Source: Ariolimax columbianus (lineage: Eukaryota > Mollusca > Gastropoda > Stylommatophora > Arionidae). Taken from it: a stretch of DNA of 64,000 bases. Every line of letters starts with the position of its first letter. The stretch's first letter is position 1. The DNA is taken from positions 29,201,901 to 29,265,900 of the forward strand of contig JAVGWX010000012.1 of NCBI GenBank assembly GCA_036924085.1, written 5' to 3'. This document shows positions 1-15,400 of this stretch, piece after piece. The notes under the pieces were generated by a model. That model was not told the DNA's origin, did not search any database, and saw only the letters and a list, made by a program, of their open reading frames with translations. The position numbers and the translations under genes are program-made.

Positions 1-3000
1 AACAGGAACAACATTAACAACAACAGGAACAACAACAGGAACAACAACAACAACAACAACAGGAACAACAACAACAGGAACAACAATAAAAGGAACAACA
101 ACAACAACAGAAACAATAACAACAGCAGGATCAAATACAACAACAGGAACAACAACAAGAGGAACAACCACAACAGGAACAACAACAACAGGAACAACAA
201 CAACAACAACAGGAACAACAACAACTGGAACAACAACAACAGCAGGAACAACAACAACAACAGGAACAACAACAACAGGAACAAAAACAACAGGAACAAC
301 AACAACAGGAACAATAACAACAGGAACAACAACAACAGGAACAACAACAACAGAAACAATAACAACAGCAGGAACAACAAAAACAACAACAGGAACAACA
401 ACAACAGGAACAACAACAACAGGAACAACAACAACAGGAACAACAACAACAGGAACAAAAACAACAGGAACAACAACAGCAGGAACAACAACAACAGGAA
501 CAACAACAACAGGAACAACAACAACAGGAACAACAACAACAGGAACAACAACAGCAGGAACAACAACAGGAACAACTACAACAACAGAAACAACAACAAC
601 AACAGGATTAACAACAACAGCAGGAACAACAACAACAACAGAAAAACCAACAACAATAACAGGAACAACAATAACAGGAACAACAACAACTGGAACAACA
701 ACAACAGCAGGAACAACAACAACAACAGGAACAACAACAACAGGAACAACAACAACAGGAACAACAACAACAGGAACAACAACAAAAGGAACAAAAACAA
801 CAACAGAAACAATAACAACAGCAGGAACAACAACAACAGGAACAACAACAACAGGAACAACAACAACAGGAACAACAACAACAGGAACAACAACAACAGG
901 AACAACAAAAACAGGAACAACAACAACATGAACAACAACAACAGGAACAACAACAACAGGAACAACAACAACAGGAACAACAACAACAGGAGCAATAACA
1001 GCAGGAACAACAACAGGAACAATTACAACAACAGAAACAACAACAACAGGAATAACAACAACAGCAGGAACAACAACAACAACAGAAAAACCAACAACAA
1101 TAACAGGAACAACAACAACTGGAACAAAAACAACAGCAGGAACAACAACAACAACAGGAACAACAACAACAGGAACAACAACAACAGGAACAACAACAAC
1201 AGGAACAACAACAACAGGAACAACAACAAAAGGAACAACAATCACAACAGAAACAATAACAACAGCAGGAACAACAACAACAACAGGAACAACAACAACA
1301 GGAACAACAACAACAGGAACAACAACAACAGGAACAACAACAACAGGAACAACAACAACAACAGGAACAACAACAACAGCAGGAAGAACAACAACAACAG
1401 GAACAACAACAATAGGAACAAAAACAACAGGAACAACAGTAACAACAACAGGAACAACAACAGGAACAACAACAACAGGAACAACAACAACAGGAACAAC
1501 AACAACAGGAACAACAACAACAGGAACAACAACAACAGGAACAACAACTACAGAAATAACAACAACAGGAACAACAACAACAGGAATAACAATAACAGGA
1601 ACAACAACAACAACAATCGGAACAACAACAACAACAGGAACAACAACAGGAACAACAACAGGAACAGGACCAACAACAGGAACAACAACAACAGGAACAA
1701 GTACAACAACAGGAACAACAACAACAACAGAAACAACAACAGAAACAACAACAACGGGAACAACAACAACAGGAAGAACAACAACAACAACCGGAACAAC
1801 AACAACAATAGGAACAACAACAACAACAGGAACAACAACAACAACAGCAGGAAGAACAACAACAACAGGAACAACAACAATAAGAACAACAACAACAGGA
1901 ACAATATTAACAACAACAGGAACAACAACAGGAACAACAACAACAGGAACAACAACAACAGGAACAACAACAAATGGAACAACAACAACAACAGAAACAA
2001 TAACAATAGAAGGAACAAATACAACAACAGGAACAACAACAAGAGGAATAACAACAACAGGAACAACAACAACAGGAACAACAACAACAGGAACAACAAC
2101 AACTGGAACAACAACAACAGCAGGAACAACAACAACAACAGGAACAACAACAACAGGAACAAAAACAACAGGAACAACAACAACAGGAACAATAACATCA
2201 GGAACAACAACAACAGGAACAACAACAACAGGAACAACAACAACAGGAACAACAACAACAGGAACAAAAACAGGAACAACAACAACAACAGGAACAACAA
2301 CAACAGCAGGAAGAACAACAACAACAGGAACAACAACAATAGGAACAAAAACAACAGGAACAACATTAACAACAACAGGAACAACAACAGGAACAACAGC
2401 AACAACAGGAACAACAACAACAGGAACAACAACAACAGGAACAACAACAACAGGAACAACAACAAGAGGAATAACAACAACAGGAACAACAACAACAGGA
2501 ACAACAACAACAGGAACAACAACAACTGGAACAACAACAACAGCAGGAACAACAACAACAGGAACAACAACAACAGGAACAAAAACAACAGGAACAATAA
2601 CAACAGGAACAATAACAACAGGAACAACAACAACAGGAACAACAACAACAACAGGAACAACAACAAGAACAGGAACAACAACAACAACAACCGGAACAAC
2701 AACAACAAAAGGAACAACATCAACAACAGGAACAACAACAGGAACAGGAACAACAACAGGAACAACAACAACAACAGAAACAACAACAGAAACAACAACA
2801 ACAGGAACAACAACAACAGGAACAACAACAACAGGAACAACAACAACAATAGGAACAACAACAACAATAGGAACAACAACAACAGGAACAACAACAACAA
2901 CAGCAGGAAGAATAACAACAACAGGAACAACAACAAAAAGAACAACAACAACAGGAACAATATTAACAACAACAGGAACAACAAACAGGAACAACAACAA

Positions 3001-5080
3001 CAACAGGAACAACAACAACAAGAACAACAACAAAAGGAACAACAACAACAACAGAAACAATAACAATAGAAGGAACAAATACAACAATAGGAACAACAAC
3101 AAGAGGAATAACAACAACAGGAACAACCACAACAGGAACAACAACAACTGGAACAACAACAACAGCAGGAACAACAACAACAGGAACAAATACAACAGGA
3201 ACAAAAACAACAGGAACAACAACAACAGGAACAATAACAACAGGAACAACAACAACAGGAACAACAACAACAACAGGAACAACAACAGGAACAACAACAA
3301 CAGCAGGAAGAACAACAAAAACAGGAACAACAACAATAGGGACAAAAACAACAGGAACAACATTAACAACAACAGGAACAACAACAGGAACAACAACAAC
3401 AACAACAACAGGAACAACAACAACAGGAACAACAACAACAGGAACAACAATAAAAGGAACAACAACAACAACAGAAACAATAATAACAGCAGGATCAAAT
3501 ACAACAACAGGAACAACAACAAGAGGAACAACCACAACAGGAACAACAACAACAGGAACAACAACAACAACAACAGGAACAACAACAACTGGAACAACAA
3601 CAACAGCAGGAACAACAACAACAACAGGAACAACAACAACAGGAACAAAAACAACAGGAACAACAACAACAGGAACAATAACAACAGGAACAACAACAAC
3701 AGGAACAACAACAACAGAAACAATAACAACAGCAGGAACAACAAAAACAACAACAGGAACAACAACAACAGGAACAACAACAACAGGAACAACAACAACA
3801 GGAACAACAACAACAGGAACAAAAACAACAGGAACAACAACAGCAGGAACAACAACAACAGGAACAACAACAACAGGAACAACAACAACAGGAACAACAA
3901 CAACAGGAACAACAACAACAGGAACAACAACAGCAGGAACAACAACAGGAACAACTACAACAACAGAAACAACAACAACAACAGGATTAACAACTACAGC
4001 AGGAACAACAACAACAACAGAAAAACCAACAACAATAACAGGAACAACAATAACAGGAACAACAACAACTGGAACAACAACAACAGCAGGAACAACAACA
4101 ACAACAGGAACAACAACAACAGGAACAACAACAACAGGAACAACAACAACAGGAACAACAACAAAAGGAACAAAAACAACAACAGAAACAATAACAACAG
4201 CAGGAACAACAACAACAGGAACAACAACAACAGGAACAACAACAACAGGAACAACAACAACAGGAACAACAACAACAGGAACAACAAAAACAGGAACAAC
4301 AACAACATGAACAACAACAACAGGAACAACAACAACAGGAACAACAACAACAGGAACAACAACAACAGGAGCAATAACAGCAGGAACAACAACAGGAACA
4401 ATTACAACAACAGAAACAACAACAACAGGAATAACAACAACAGCAGGAACAACAACAACAACAGAAAAACCAACAACAATAACAGGAACAACAACAACTG
4501 GAACAAAAACAACAGCAGGAACAACAACAACAACAGGAACAACAACAACAGGAACAACAACAACAGGAACAACAACAACAGGAACAACAACAACAGGAAC
4601 AACAACAAAAGGAACAACAATCACAACAGAAACAATAACAACAGCAGGAACAACAACAACAACAGGAACAACAACAACAGGAACAACAACAACAGGAACA
4701 ACAACAACAGGAACAACAACAACAGGAACAACAACAACAACAGGAACAACAACAACAGCAGGAAGAACAACAACAACAGGAACAACAACAATAGGAACAA
4801 AAACAACAGGAACAACAGTAACAACAACAGGAACAACAACAGGAACAACAACAACAGGAACAACAACAACAGGAACAACAACAACAGGAACAACAACAAC
4901 AGGAACAACAACAACAGGAACAACAACAACAGGAACAACAACTACAGAAATAACAACAACAGGAACAACAACAACAGGAATAACAATAACAGGAACAACA
5001 ACAACAACAATCGGAACAACAACAACAACAGGAACAACAACAGGAACAACAACAGGAACAGGACCAACAACAGGAACAAC
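1..5080 (+). repeat. Adjacent higher-order repeat pair, offset 3,379 bp
   Basis: Rare variants at 928 (AACATGAAC), 1,020 (AATTACAAC) and 1,240 (ACAATCACA) recur in the same order at 4,307, 4,399 and 4,619, each exactly 3,379 bp further on. The stretch holding the second set begins with the same AACATTAAC junction that lies near base 7. Reading the two side by side shows near identity with only scattered substitutions. This is a recent tandem duplication of a multi-kilobase block inside the satellite, not independent drift of 15-bp units. Confidence 0.8.
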
Positions 5081-6453
5081 AACAACAGGAACAAGTACAA
5101 CAACAGGAACAACAACAACAACAGAAACAACAACAGAAACAACAACAACGGGAACAACAACAACAGGAAGAACAACAACAACAACCGGAACAACAACAAT
5201 AAGAACAACAACAACAGGAACAATATTAACAACAACAGGAACAACAACAGGAACAACAACAACAGGAACAACAACAACAGGAACAACAACAAATGGAACA
5301 ACAACAACAACAGAAACAATAACAATAGAAGGAACAAATACAACAACAGGAACAACAACAAGAGGAATAACAACAACAGGAACAACAACAACAGGAACAA
5401 CAACAACAGGAACAACAACAACTGGAACAACAACAACAGCAGGAACAACAACAACAACAGGAACAACAACAACAGGAACAAAAACAACAGGAACAACAAC
5501 AACAGGAACAATAACATCAGGAACAACAACAACAGGAACAACAACAACAGGAACAACAACAACAGGAACAACAACAACAGGAACAACAACAACAGGAATA
5601 ACAATAACAGGAACAACAACAACAACAATCGGAACAACAACAACAAAAGGAACAACATCAACAACAGGAACAACAACAGGAACAGGACCAACAACAGGAA
5701 CAACAACAACAATAGGAACAACAACAACAGCAGGAAGAACAACAACAACAGAAACAACAACAGAAACAACAACAACAGGAACAACAACAACAGGAACAAC
5801 AACAACAACAACCGGAACAACAACAACAATAGGAACAACAACAACAACAGGAACAACAACAACAACAGCAGGAAGAACAACAACAACAGGAACAACAACA
5901 ATAAGAACAACAACAACAGGAACAATATTAACAACAACAGAAACAACAACAGGAACAACAACAACAACAGAAACAACAACAACAGGAACAACAACAAATG
6001 GAACAACAACAACAACAGAAACAATAACAATAGAAGGAACAAATACAACAACAGGAACAACAACAAGAGGAATAACAACAACAGGAACAACAACAACAGG
6101 AACAACAACAACTGGAAAACCAACAATAGCAGGAACAACAACAACAACAGGAACAACAACAACAGGAACAAAAACAACAGCAGGAACAACAACAACAACA
6201 GGAACAACAACAACAGGAACAACAACAACAGGAACAACAACAAAAGGAACAACAACAAAAGGAACAACAACAAAAACAGAAACAATAACAACAGCAGGAA
6301 CAACAACAACAACAGGAACAACAACAACAGGAACAACCACAACAGGAACAACAACAACAGGAACAACAACAACAGGAACAACAACAACAGGAACAACAAC
6401 AACAGGAACAACAACAACAGGAACAACAACAGCAGGAACAACAACAGGAACAA
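2980..6453 (+). repeat. Satellite block duplicated at about 14.6-18.15 kb
   Basis: The variant landmarks at 4,402, 4,621 and 6,454 match those at 16,043, 16,262 and 18,149. The offsets are 11,641, 11,641 and 11,695 bp, so the copies differ by small indels. Both blocks begin after the same phase-breaking junction AACAACAAACAGG (near 2,985 and 14,625). This is a long-range duplication on top of the 3-4 kb periodicity. Confidence 0.65.
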
Positions 6454-9400
6454 CTACAACAACAGAAACAACAACAACAACAGGATTAACAACAACAGCA
6501 GGAACAACAACAACAGAAAAACCAACAACAATAACAGGAACAACAACAACTGGAACAACAACAACAGCAGGAACAACAACAACAGGAACAACACCAACAG
6601 GAACAACAACAACAGGAACAACAACAACAGGAACAACAATAACAGGAACAACAACAGAAGGAACAAAAACAACAACAGAAACAATAACAACAGCAGGAAC
6701 AACAACAACAACAGGAACAACAACAACAGGAACAACAACAGGAAAAACAACAACAGGAACAACAACAACAGGAACAACAACAACAGGAACAACAACAACA
6801 GGAACAACAACAACAGGAACAATAACAGCAGGAACAACAACAGGAACAACTACAACAACAGAAACAACAACAGGATTAACAACAACAGCCGGAACAACAA
6901 CAACAACAGAAAAACCAACAACAATAACAGGAACAACAACAACTGGAACAAAAACAACAGCAGGAACAACAACAACAACAGGAACAACAACAACAGGAAC
7001 AACAACAACAGGAACAACAACAACAGGAACAACAACAACAGGAACAATAACAACAGGAACAACAACAACAGGAACAACAACAACAGAAACAATAACAACA
7101 ACAGGAACAACAACAACAACAACAGGAACAACAACAACAGGAACAACAACAACAGGAACAACAACAACAGGAACAACAACAACAGGAACAACAACAACAG
7201 CAGGAACAACAACAACAGGAACAACAACAGCAGGAACAACAACAGGAACACCAACAACAGGAACAATAACAACAGGAACAACAACAACAGGAACAACAAC
7301 AACAGAAACAACAACAACAGGAACAACAACAGCAGGAACAACAACAGGAACAACTACAACAACAGAAACAACAACAACCACAGGATTAACAACAACAGCA
7401 GGAACAACAACAACAACAGAAAAACCAACAACAATAACAGGAACAACAATAACAGGAACAACAACAACTGGAACAACAACAACAGCAGGAACAACAACAA
7501 CAACAGGAACAACAACAACAGGAACAACAACAACAGGAACAACAACAACAGGAACAACAACAAAAGGAACAACAACAACAACAGAAACAATAACAACAGC
7601 AGGAACAACAACAACAACAGGAACAACAACAACAGGAACAACAACAACAGGAACAACAACAACAGGAACAACAACAACAGGAACAACAACAACAGGAACA
7701 ACAACAGCAGGAACAACAACAGAAACAACTACAACAACAGAAACAACAACAACAACAGGATTAACAACAACAGCAGGAAAAACAACAACAACAGAAAAAC
7801 CAACAACAATAACAGGAACAACAATAACAGGAACAACAACAACTGGAACAACAACAACAGCAGGAACAACAACAACAACAGGAACAACAACAACAGGAAC
7901 AACAACAACAGGAACAACAACAACAGGAACAACAACAAAAGGAACAACAACAACAACAGAAACAATAACAACAGCAGGAACAACAACAACAACAGGAACA
8001 ACAACAACAACAGGAACAACAACAACAGGAACAACAACAACAGGAACAACAACAACAGGAACAACAACAACAGGAACAACAACAACAGGAACAACAACAA
8101 CAGGAACAACAACAGCAGGAACAACAACAGAAACAACTACAACAACAGAAACAACAACAACAACAGGATTAACAACAACAGCAGGAACAACAACAAGAAC
8201 AGAAAAACCAACAACAATAACAGGAACAACAATAACAGGAACAACAACAACTGGAACAACAACAACAGCAGGAACAACAACAACAGGAACAACAACAACT
8301 GGAACAACAGGAACAACAACAACAGGAAAAACAACAAAAGGAACAAAAACAACAACAGAAACAATAACAACAGCAGGAATAACAACAACAGGAACAACAG
8401 CAACAGGAATAACAACAACAGGAACAACAACAACAGGAACAACAACAACAGGAACAACAAAAACAGGAACAACAACAACATGAACAACAACAACAGGAAC
8501 AACAACAACAGGAACAACAACAACAGGAACAATAACAGCAGGAACAACAACAGGAACAACTACAACAACAGAAACAACAACAACAGGATTAACAACAACA
8601 ACAGGAACAACAACAACAACAGAAAAACCAACAACAATAACAGGAACAACAACAACTGGAACAAAAACAACAGCAGGAACAACAACAACAACAGGAACAA
8701 CAACAACAGGAACAACAACAACAGGAACAACAACAACAGGAACAACAACAACAGGAACAACAACAAAAGGAACAACAATCACAACAGAAACAATAACAAC
8801 AGCAGGAACAACAACAACAACAGGAACAACAACAACAGGAACAACAACAACAGGAACAACAACAACAGGAACAACAACAACAGGAACAACAACAACAGGA
8901 ATAACAACAACTGGAACAACAAAAACAGCAGGAACAACAACAACAACAGGAACAACAACAACAGGAACAAAAACAACAGGAACAACAACAACAGGAACAA
9001 CAACAACAGGAACAACAACAACAACAGGAACAACAACAACAGCAGTAAAAACAACAACAACAGAAACAACAACAATAGGAACAAAAACAACAGGAACAAC
9101 ATTAACAACAACAGGAACAACAACAGGAACAACAACAACAGGAACAACAACATCAGGAACAACAACAACAGGAACAACAACAACAGGAACAACAACAACA
9201 GGAATAACAATAACAGGAACAACAACAACAACAATCGGAACAACAACAACAACAGGAACAACAACAACAACAACCGGAACAACAACAACAAAAGGAACAA
9301 CATCAACAACAGGAACAACAACAGGAACAGGACCAACAACAGGAACAACAACAACAACAGGAACAACAACAGGAACAAGAACAACAACAGGAACAACAAC

Positions 9401-12400
9401 AACAACAGAAACAACAACAGAAACAACAACAACAGGAACAACAACAACAGGAACAACAACAACAACAACCGGAACAACAACAAGAATAGGAACAACAACA
9501 ACAACAGGAACAACAACAACAACAGCAGGAAGAACAACAACAACAGGAACAACAACAATAAGAACAACAACAACAGGAACAATATTAACAACAACAGAAA
9601 CAACAACAGGAACAACAACAACAACAGAAACAACAACAACAGGAACAACAACAAATGGAACAACAACAACAGAAACAATAACAATAGAAGGAACAAAATA
9701 CAACAACAGGAACAACAACAAGAGGAATAACAACAACAGGAACAACAACAACAGGAACAACAACAACAGGAACAACAACAACTGGAAAACAACAACAGCA
9801 GGAACAACAACAACAACAGGAACAACAACAACAGGAACAAAAACAACAGCAGGAACAACAACAACAACAGGAACAACAACAACAGGAAGAACAACAACAG
9901 GAACAACAACAACAGGAACAACCACAACAGGAACAACAACAACAGGAACAACAACAACAGGAACAACAACAACAGGAACAACAACAGCAGGAACAACAAC
10001 AGGAACAACTACAACAACAGAAACAACAACAACAACAGGATTAACAACAACAGCAGGAACAACAACAACAACAGAAAAACCAACAACAATAACAGGAACA
10101 ACAACAACTGGAACAACAACAACAGCAGGAACAACAACAACAGGAACAACACCAACAGGAACAACAACAACAGGAACAACAACAACAGGAACAACAACAA
10201 CAAGAACAACAACAAAAGGAACAAAAACAACAACAGAAACAATAACAACAGCAGGAACAACAACAACAACAGGAACAACAACAACAGGAACAACAACAAC
10301 AACAGGAATAACAACAACTGGAACAACAAAAACAGCAGGAACAACAACAACAGGAACAACAACAACAGGAACAACAACAACAGGAACAAAAACAGGAACA
10401 ACAACAACAACAGGAACAACAACAACAGCAGGAAGAACAACAACAACAGGAACAACAACAATAGGAACAAAAACAACAGGAACAACATTAACAACAACAG
10501 GAACAACAACAGGAACAACAGCAACAACAGGAACAACAACAACAGGAACAACAACAACAGGAACAACAACAACAGGAACAACAACAAGAGGAATAACAAC
10601 AACAGGAACAACAACAACAGGAACAACAACAACAGGAACAACAACAACTGGAACAACAACAACAGCAGGAACAACAACAACAGGAACAACAACAACAGGA
10701 ACAAAAACAACAGGAACAATAACAACAGGAACAATAACAACAGGAACAACAACAACAGGAACAACAACAACAACAGGAACAACAACAAGAACAGGAACAA
10801 CAACAACAATAACCGGAACAACAACAACAAAAGGAACAACATCAACAACAGGAACAACAACAGGAACAGGAACAACAACAGGAACAACAACAACAACAGA
10901 AACAACAACAGAAACAACAACAACAGGAACAACAACAACAGGAACAACAACAACCGGAACAACAACAACAATAGGAACAACAACAACAGGAACAACAACA
11001 ACAACAGCAGGAAGAATAACAACAACAGGAACAACAACAAGAAGAACAACAACAACAGGAACAATATTAACAACAACAGGAACAACAAACAGGAACAACA
11101 ACAACAACAGGAACAACAACAACAAGAACAACAACAAAAGGAACAACAACAACAACAGAAACAATAACAATAGAAGGAACAAATACAACAATAGGAACAA
11201 CAACAAGAGGAATAACAACAACAGGAACAACAACAACAGGAACAACAACAACAGGAACAACAACAACTGGAACAACAACAACAGCAGGAACAACAACAAC
11301 AGGAACAACAACAACAGGAACAAAAACAACAGGAACAACAACAACAGGAACAATAACAACAGGAACAACAACAGAAACAACTACAACAACAGAAACAACA
11401 ACAACAACAGGATTAACAACAACAGCAGGAAAAACAACAACAACAGAAAAACCAACAACAATAACAGGAACAACAATAACAGGAACAACAACAACTGGAA
11501 CAACAACAACAGCAGGAACAACAACAACAACAGGAACAACAACAACAAGAACAACAACAACAGGAACAACAACAACAGGAACAACAACAAAAGGAACAAC
11601 AACAACAACAGAAACAATAACAACAGCAGGAACAACAACAACAACAGGAACAACAACAACAGGAACAACAACAACAGGAACAACAACAACAGGAACAACA
11701 ACAACAGGAACAACAACAACAGGAACAACAACAACAGGAACAACAACAACAGGAACAACAACAGCAGGAACAACAACAGAAACAACTACAACAACAGAAA
11801 CAACAACAACAACAGGATTAACAACAACAGCAGGAACAACAACAAGAACAGAAAAACCAACAACAATAACAGGAACAACAATAACAGGAACAACAACAAC
11901 TGGAACAACAACAACAGCAGGAACAACAACAACAGGAACAACAACAACTGGAACAACAGGAACAACAACAACAGGAAAAACAACAAAAGGAACAGAAACA
12001 ATAACAACAGCAGGAACAACAACAACAGGAACAACAGCAACAGGAATAACAACAACAGGAACAACAACAACAGGAACAACAACAACAGGAACAACAAAAA
12101 CAGGAACAACAACAACATGAACAACAACAACAGGAACAACAACAACAGGAACAACAACAACAGGAACAATAACAGCAGGAACAACAACAGGAACAACTAC
12201 AACAACAGAAACAACAACAACAGGATTAACAACAACAGCAGGAACAACAACAACAACAGAAAAACCAACAACAATAACAGGAACAACAACAACTGGAACA
12301 AAAACAACAGCAGGAACAACAACAACAACAGGAACAACAACAACAGGAACAACAACAACAGGAACAACAACAACAGGAACAACAACAACAGGAACAACAA

Positions 12401-15400
12401 CAAAAGGAACAACAATCACAACAGAAACAATAACAACAGCAGGAACAACAACAACAACAGGAACAACAACAACAGGAACAACAACAACAGGAACAACAAC
12501 AACAGGAACAACAACAACAGGAACAAACCCAACAGGAATAACAACAACTGGAACAACAAAAACAGCAGGAACAACAACAACAACAGGAACAACAACAACA
12601 GGAACAAAAACAACAGGAACAACAACAACAGGAACAACAACAACAGGAACAACAACAACAACAGGAACAACAACAACAGCAGTAAAAACAACAACAGGAA
12701 CAACAACAACAGGAACAACAACAACAGGAACAACAACAACAGGAATAACAATAACAGGAACAACAACAACAACAATCGGAACAACAACAACAACAGGAAC
12801 AACAACAACAACAACCGGAACAACAACAACAAAAGGAACAACATCAACAACAGGAACAACAACAGGAACAGGACCAACAACAGGATTAATAACAACAACA
12901 GGAACAACAACAGGAACAAGAACAACAACAGGAACAACAACAACAACAGAAACAACAACAGAAACAACAACAACAGGAACAACAACAACAGGAACAACAA
13001 CAACAAAAACCGGAACAACAACAAGAATAGGAACAACAACAACAACAGGAACAACAACAACAACAGCAGGAAGAACAACAACAACAGGAACAACAACAAT
13101 AAGAACAACAACAACAGGAAAGATATTAACAACAACAGAAACAACAACAGGAACAACAACAACAACAGAAACAACAACAACAGGAACAACAACAAATGGA
13201 ACAACAACAACAGAAACAATAACAATAGAAGGAACAAATACAACAACAGGAACAACAACAAGAGGAATAACAACAACAGGAACAACAACAACAGGAACAA
13301 CAACAACAGGAACAACAACAACTGGAAAACAACAACAGCAGGAACAACAACAACAACAGGAACAACAACAACAGGAACAAAAACAACAGCAGGAACAACA
13401 ACAACAACAGGAACAACAACAACAGGAACAACAACAACAGGAACAACAACAACAGGAACAACCACAACAGGAACAACAACAACAGGAACAACAACAACAG
13501 GAACAACAACAACAGGAACAACAACAGCAGGAACAACAACAGGAACAACTACAACAACAGAAACAACAACAACAACAGGATTAACAACAACAGCAGGAAC
13601 AACAACAACAACAGAAAAACCAACAACAATAACAGGAACAACAACAACTGGAACAACAACAACAGCAGGAACAACAACAACAGGAACAACACCAACAGGA
13701 ACAACAACAACAGGAACAACAACAACAGGAACAACAACAAAAGGAACAACAACAAAAGGAACAAAAACAACAACAGAAACAATAACAACAGCAGGAACAA
13801 CAACAACAACAGGAACAACAACAACAGGAACAACAACAACAACAGGAATAACAACAACTGGAACAACAAAAACAGCAGGAACAACAACAACAGGAACAAC
13901 AACAACAGGAACAACAACAACAGGAACAAAAACAGGAACAACAACAACAACAGGAACAACAACAACAGCAGGAAGAACAACAACAACAGGAACAACAACA
14001 ATAGGAACAAAAACAACAGGAACAACATTAACAACAACAGGAACAACAACAGGAACAACAGCAACAACAGGAACAACAACAACAGGAACAACAACAACAG
14101 GAACAACAACAACAGGAACAACAACAAGAGGAATAACAACAACAGGAACAACAACAACAGGAACAACAACAACAGGAACAACAACAACTGGAACAACAAC
14201 AGCAGGAACAACAACAACAGGAACAACAACAACAGGAACAAAAACAACAGGAACAATAACAACAGGAACAATAACAACAGGAACAACAACAACAGGAACA
14301 ACAACAACAACAGGAACAACAACAAGAACAGGAACAACAACAACAATAACCGGAACAACAACAACAAAAGGAACAACATCAACAACAGGAACAACAACAG
14401 GAACAGGAACAACAACAGGAACAACAACAACAACAGAAACAACAACAGAAACAACAACAACAGGAACAACAACAACAGGAACAACAACAACCGGAACAAC
14501 AACAACAATAGGAACAACAACAACAGGAACAACAACAACAACAGCAGGAAGAATAACAACAACAGGAACAACAACAATAAGAACAACAACAACAGGAACA
14601 ATATTAACAACAACAGGAACAACAAACAGGAACAACAACAACAACAGGAACAACAACAACAAGAACAACAACAAAAGGAACAACAACAACAACAGAAACA
14701 ATAACAATAGAAGGAACAAATACAACAATAGGAACAACAACAAGAGGAATAACAACAACAGGAACAACAACAACAGGAACAACAACAACAGGAACAACAA
14801 CAACTGGAACAACAACAACAGCAGGAACAACAACAACAGGAACAACAACAACAGGAACAAAAACAACAGGAACAACAACAACAGGAACAATAACAACAGG
14901 AACAACAACAACAGGAACAACAACAACAACAGGAACAACAACAGGAACAACAACAACAGCAGGAAGAACAACAAAAACAGGAACAACAACAATAGGGACA
15001 AAAACAACAGGAACAACATTAACAACAACAGGAACAACAACAGGAACAACAACAACAACAACAACAGGAACAACAACAACAGGAACAACAATAAAAGGAA
15101 CAACAACAACAACAGAAACAATAACAACAGCAGGATCAAATACAACAACAGGAACAACAACAAGAGGAACAACCACAACAGGAACAACAACAAGAGGAAC
15201 AACAACAACAACAACAGGAACAACAACAACTGGAACAACAACAACAGCAGGAACAACAACAACAACAGGAACAACAACAACAGGAACAAAAACAACAGGA
15301 ACAACAACAACAGGAACAATAACAACAGGAACAACAACAACAGGAACAACAACAACAGAAACAATAACAACAGGAGGAACAACAAAAACAACAACAGGAA

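Noticed and set aside
2963..11380. Minus-strand open frame of 2,805 codons, Val/Pro-rich
   Set aside because: It is antisense satellite read through several phase shifts. Equally long frames exist on the other strand.
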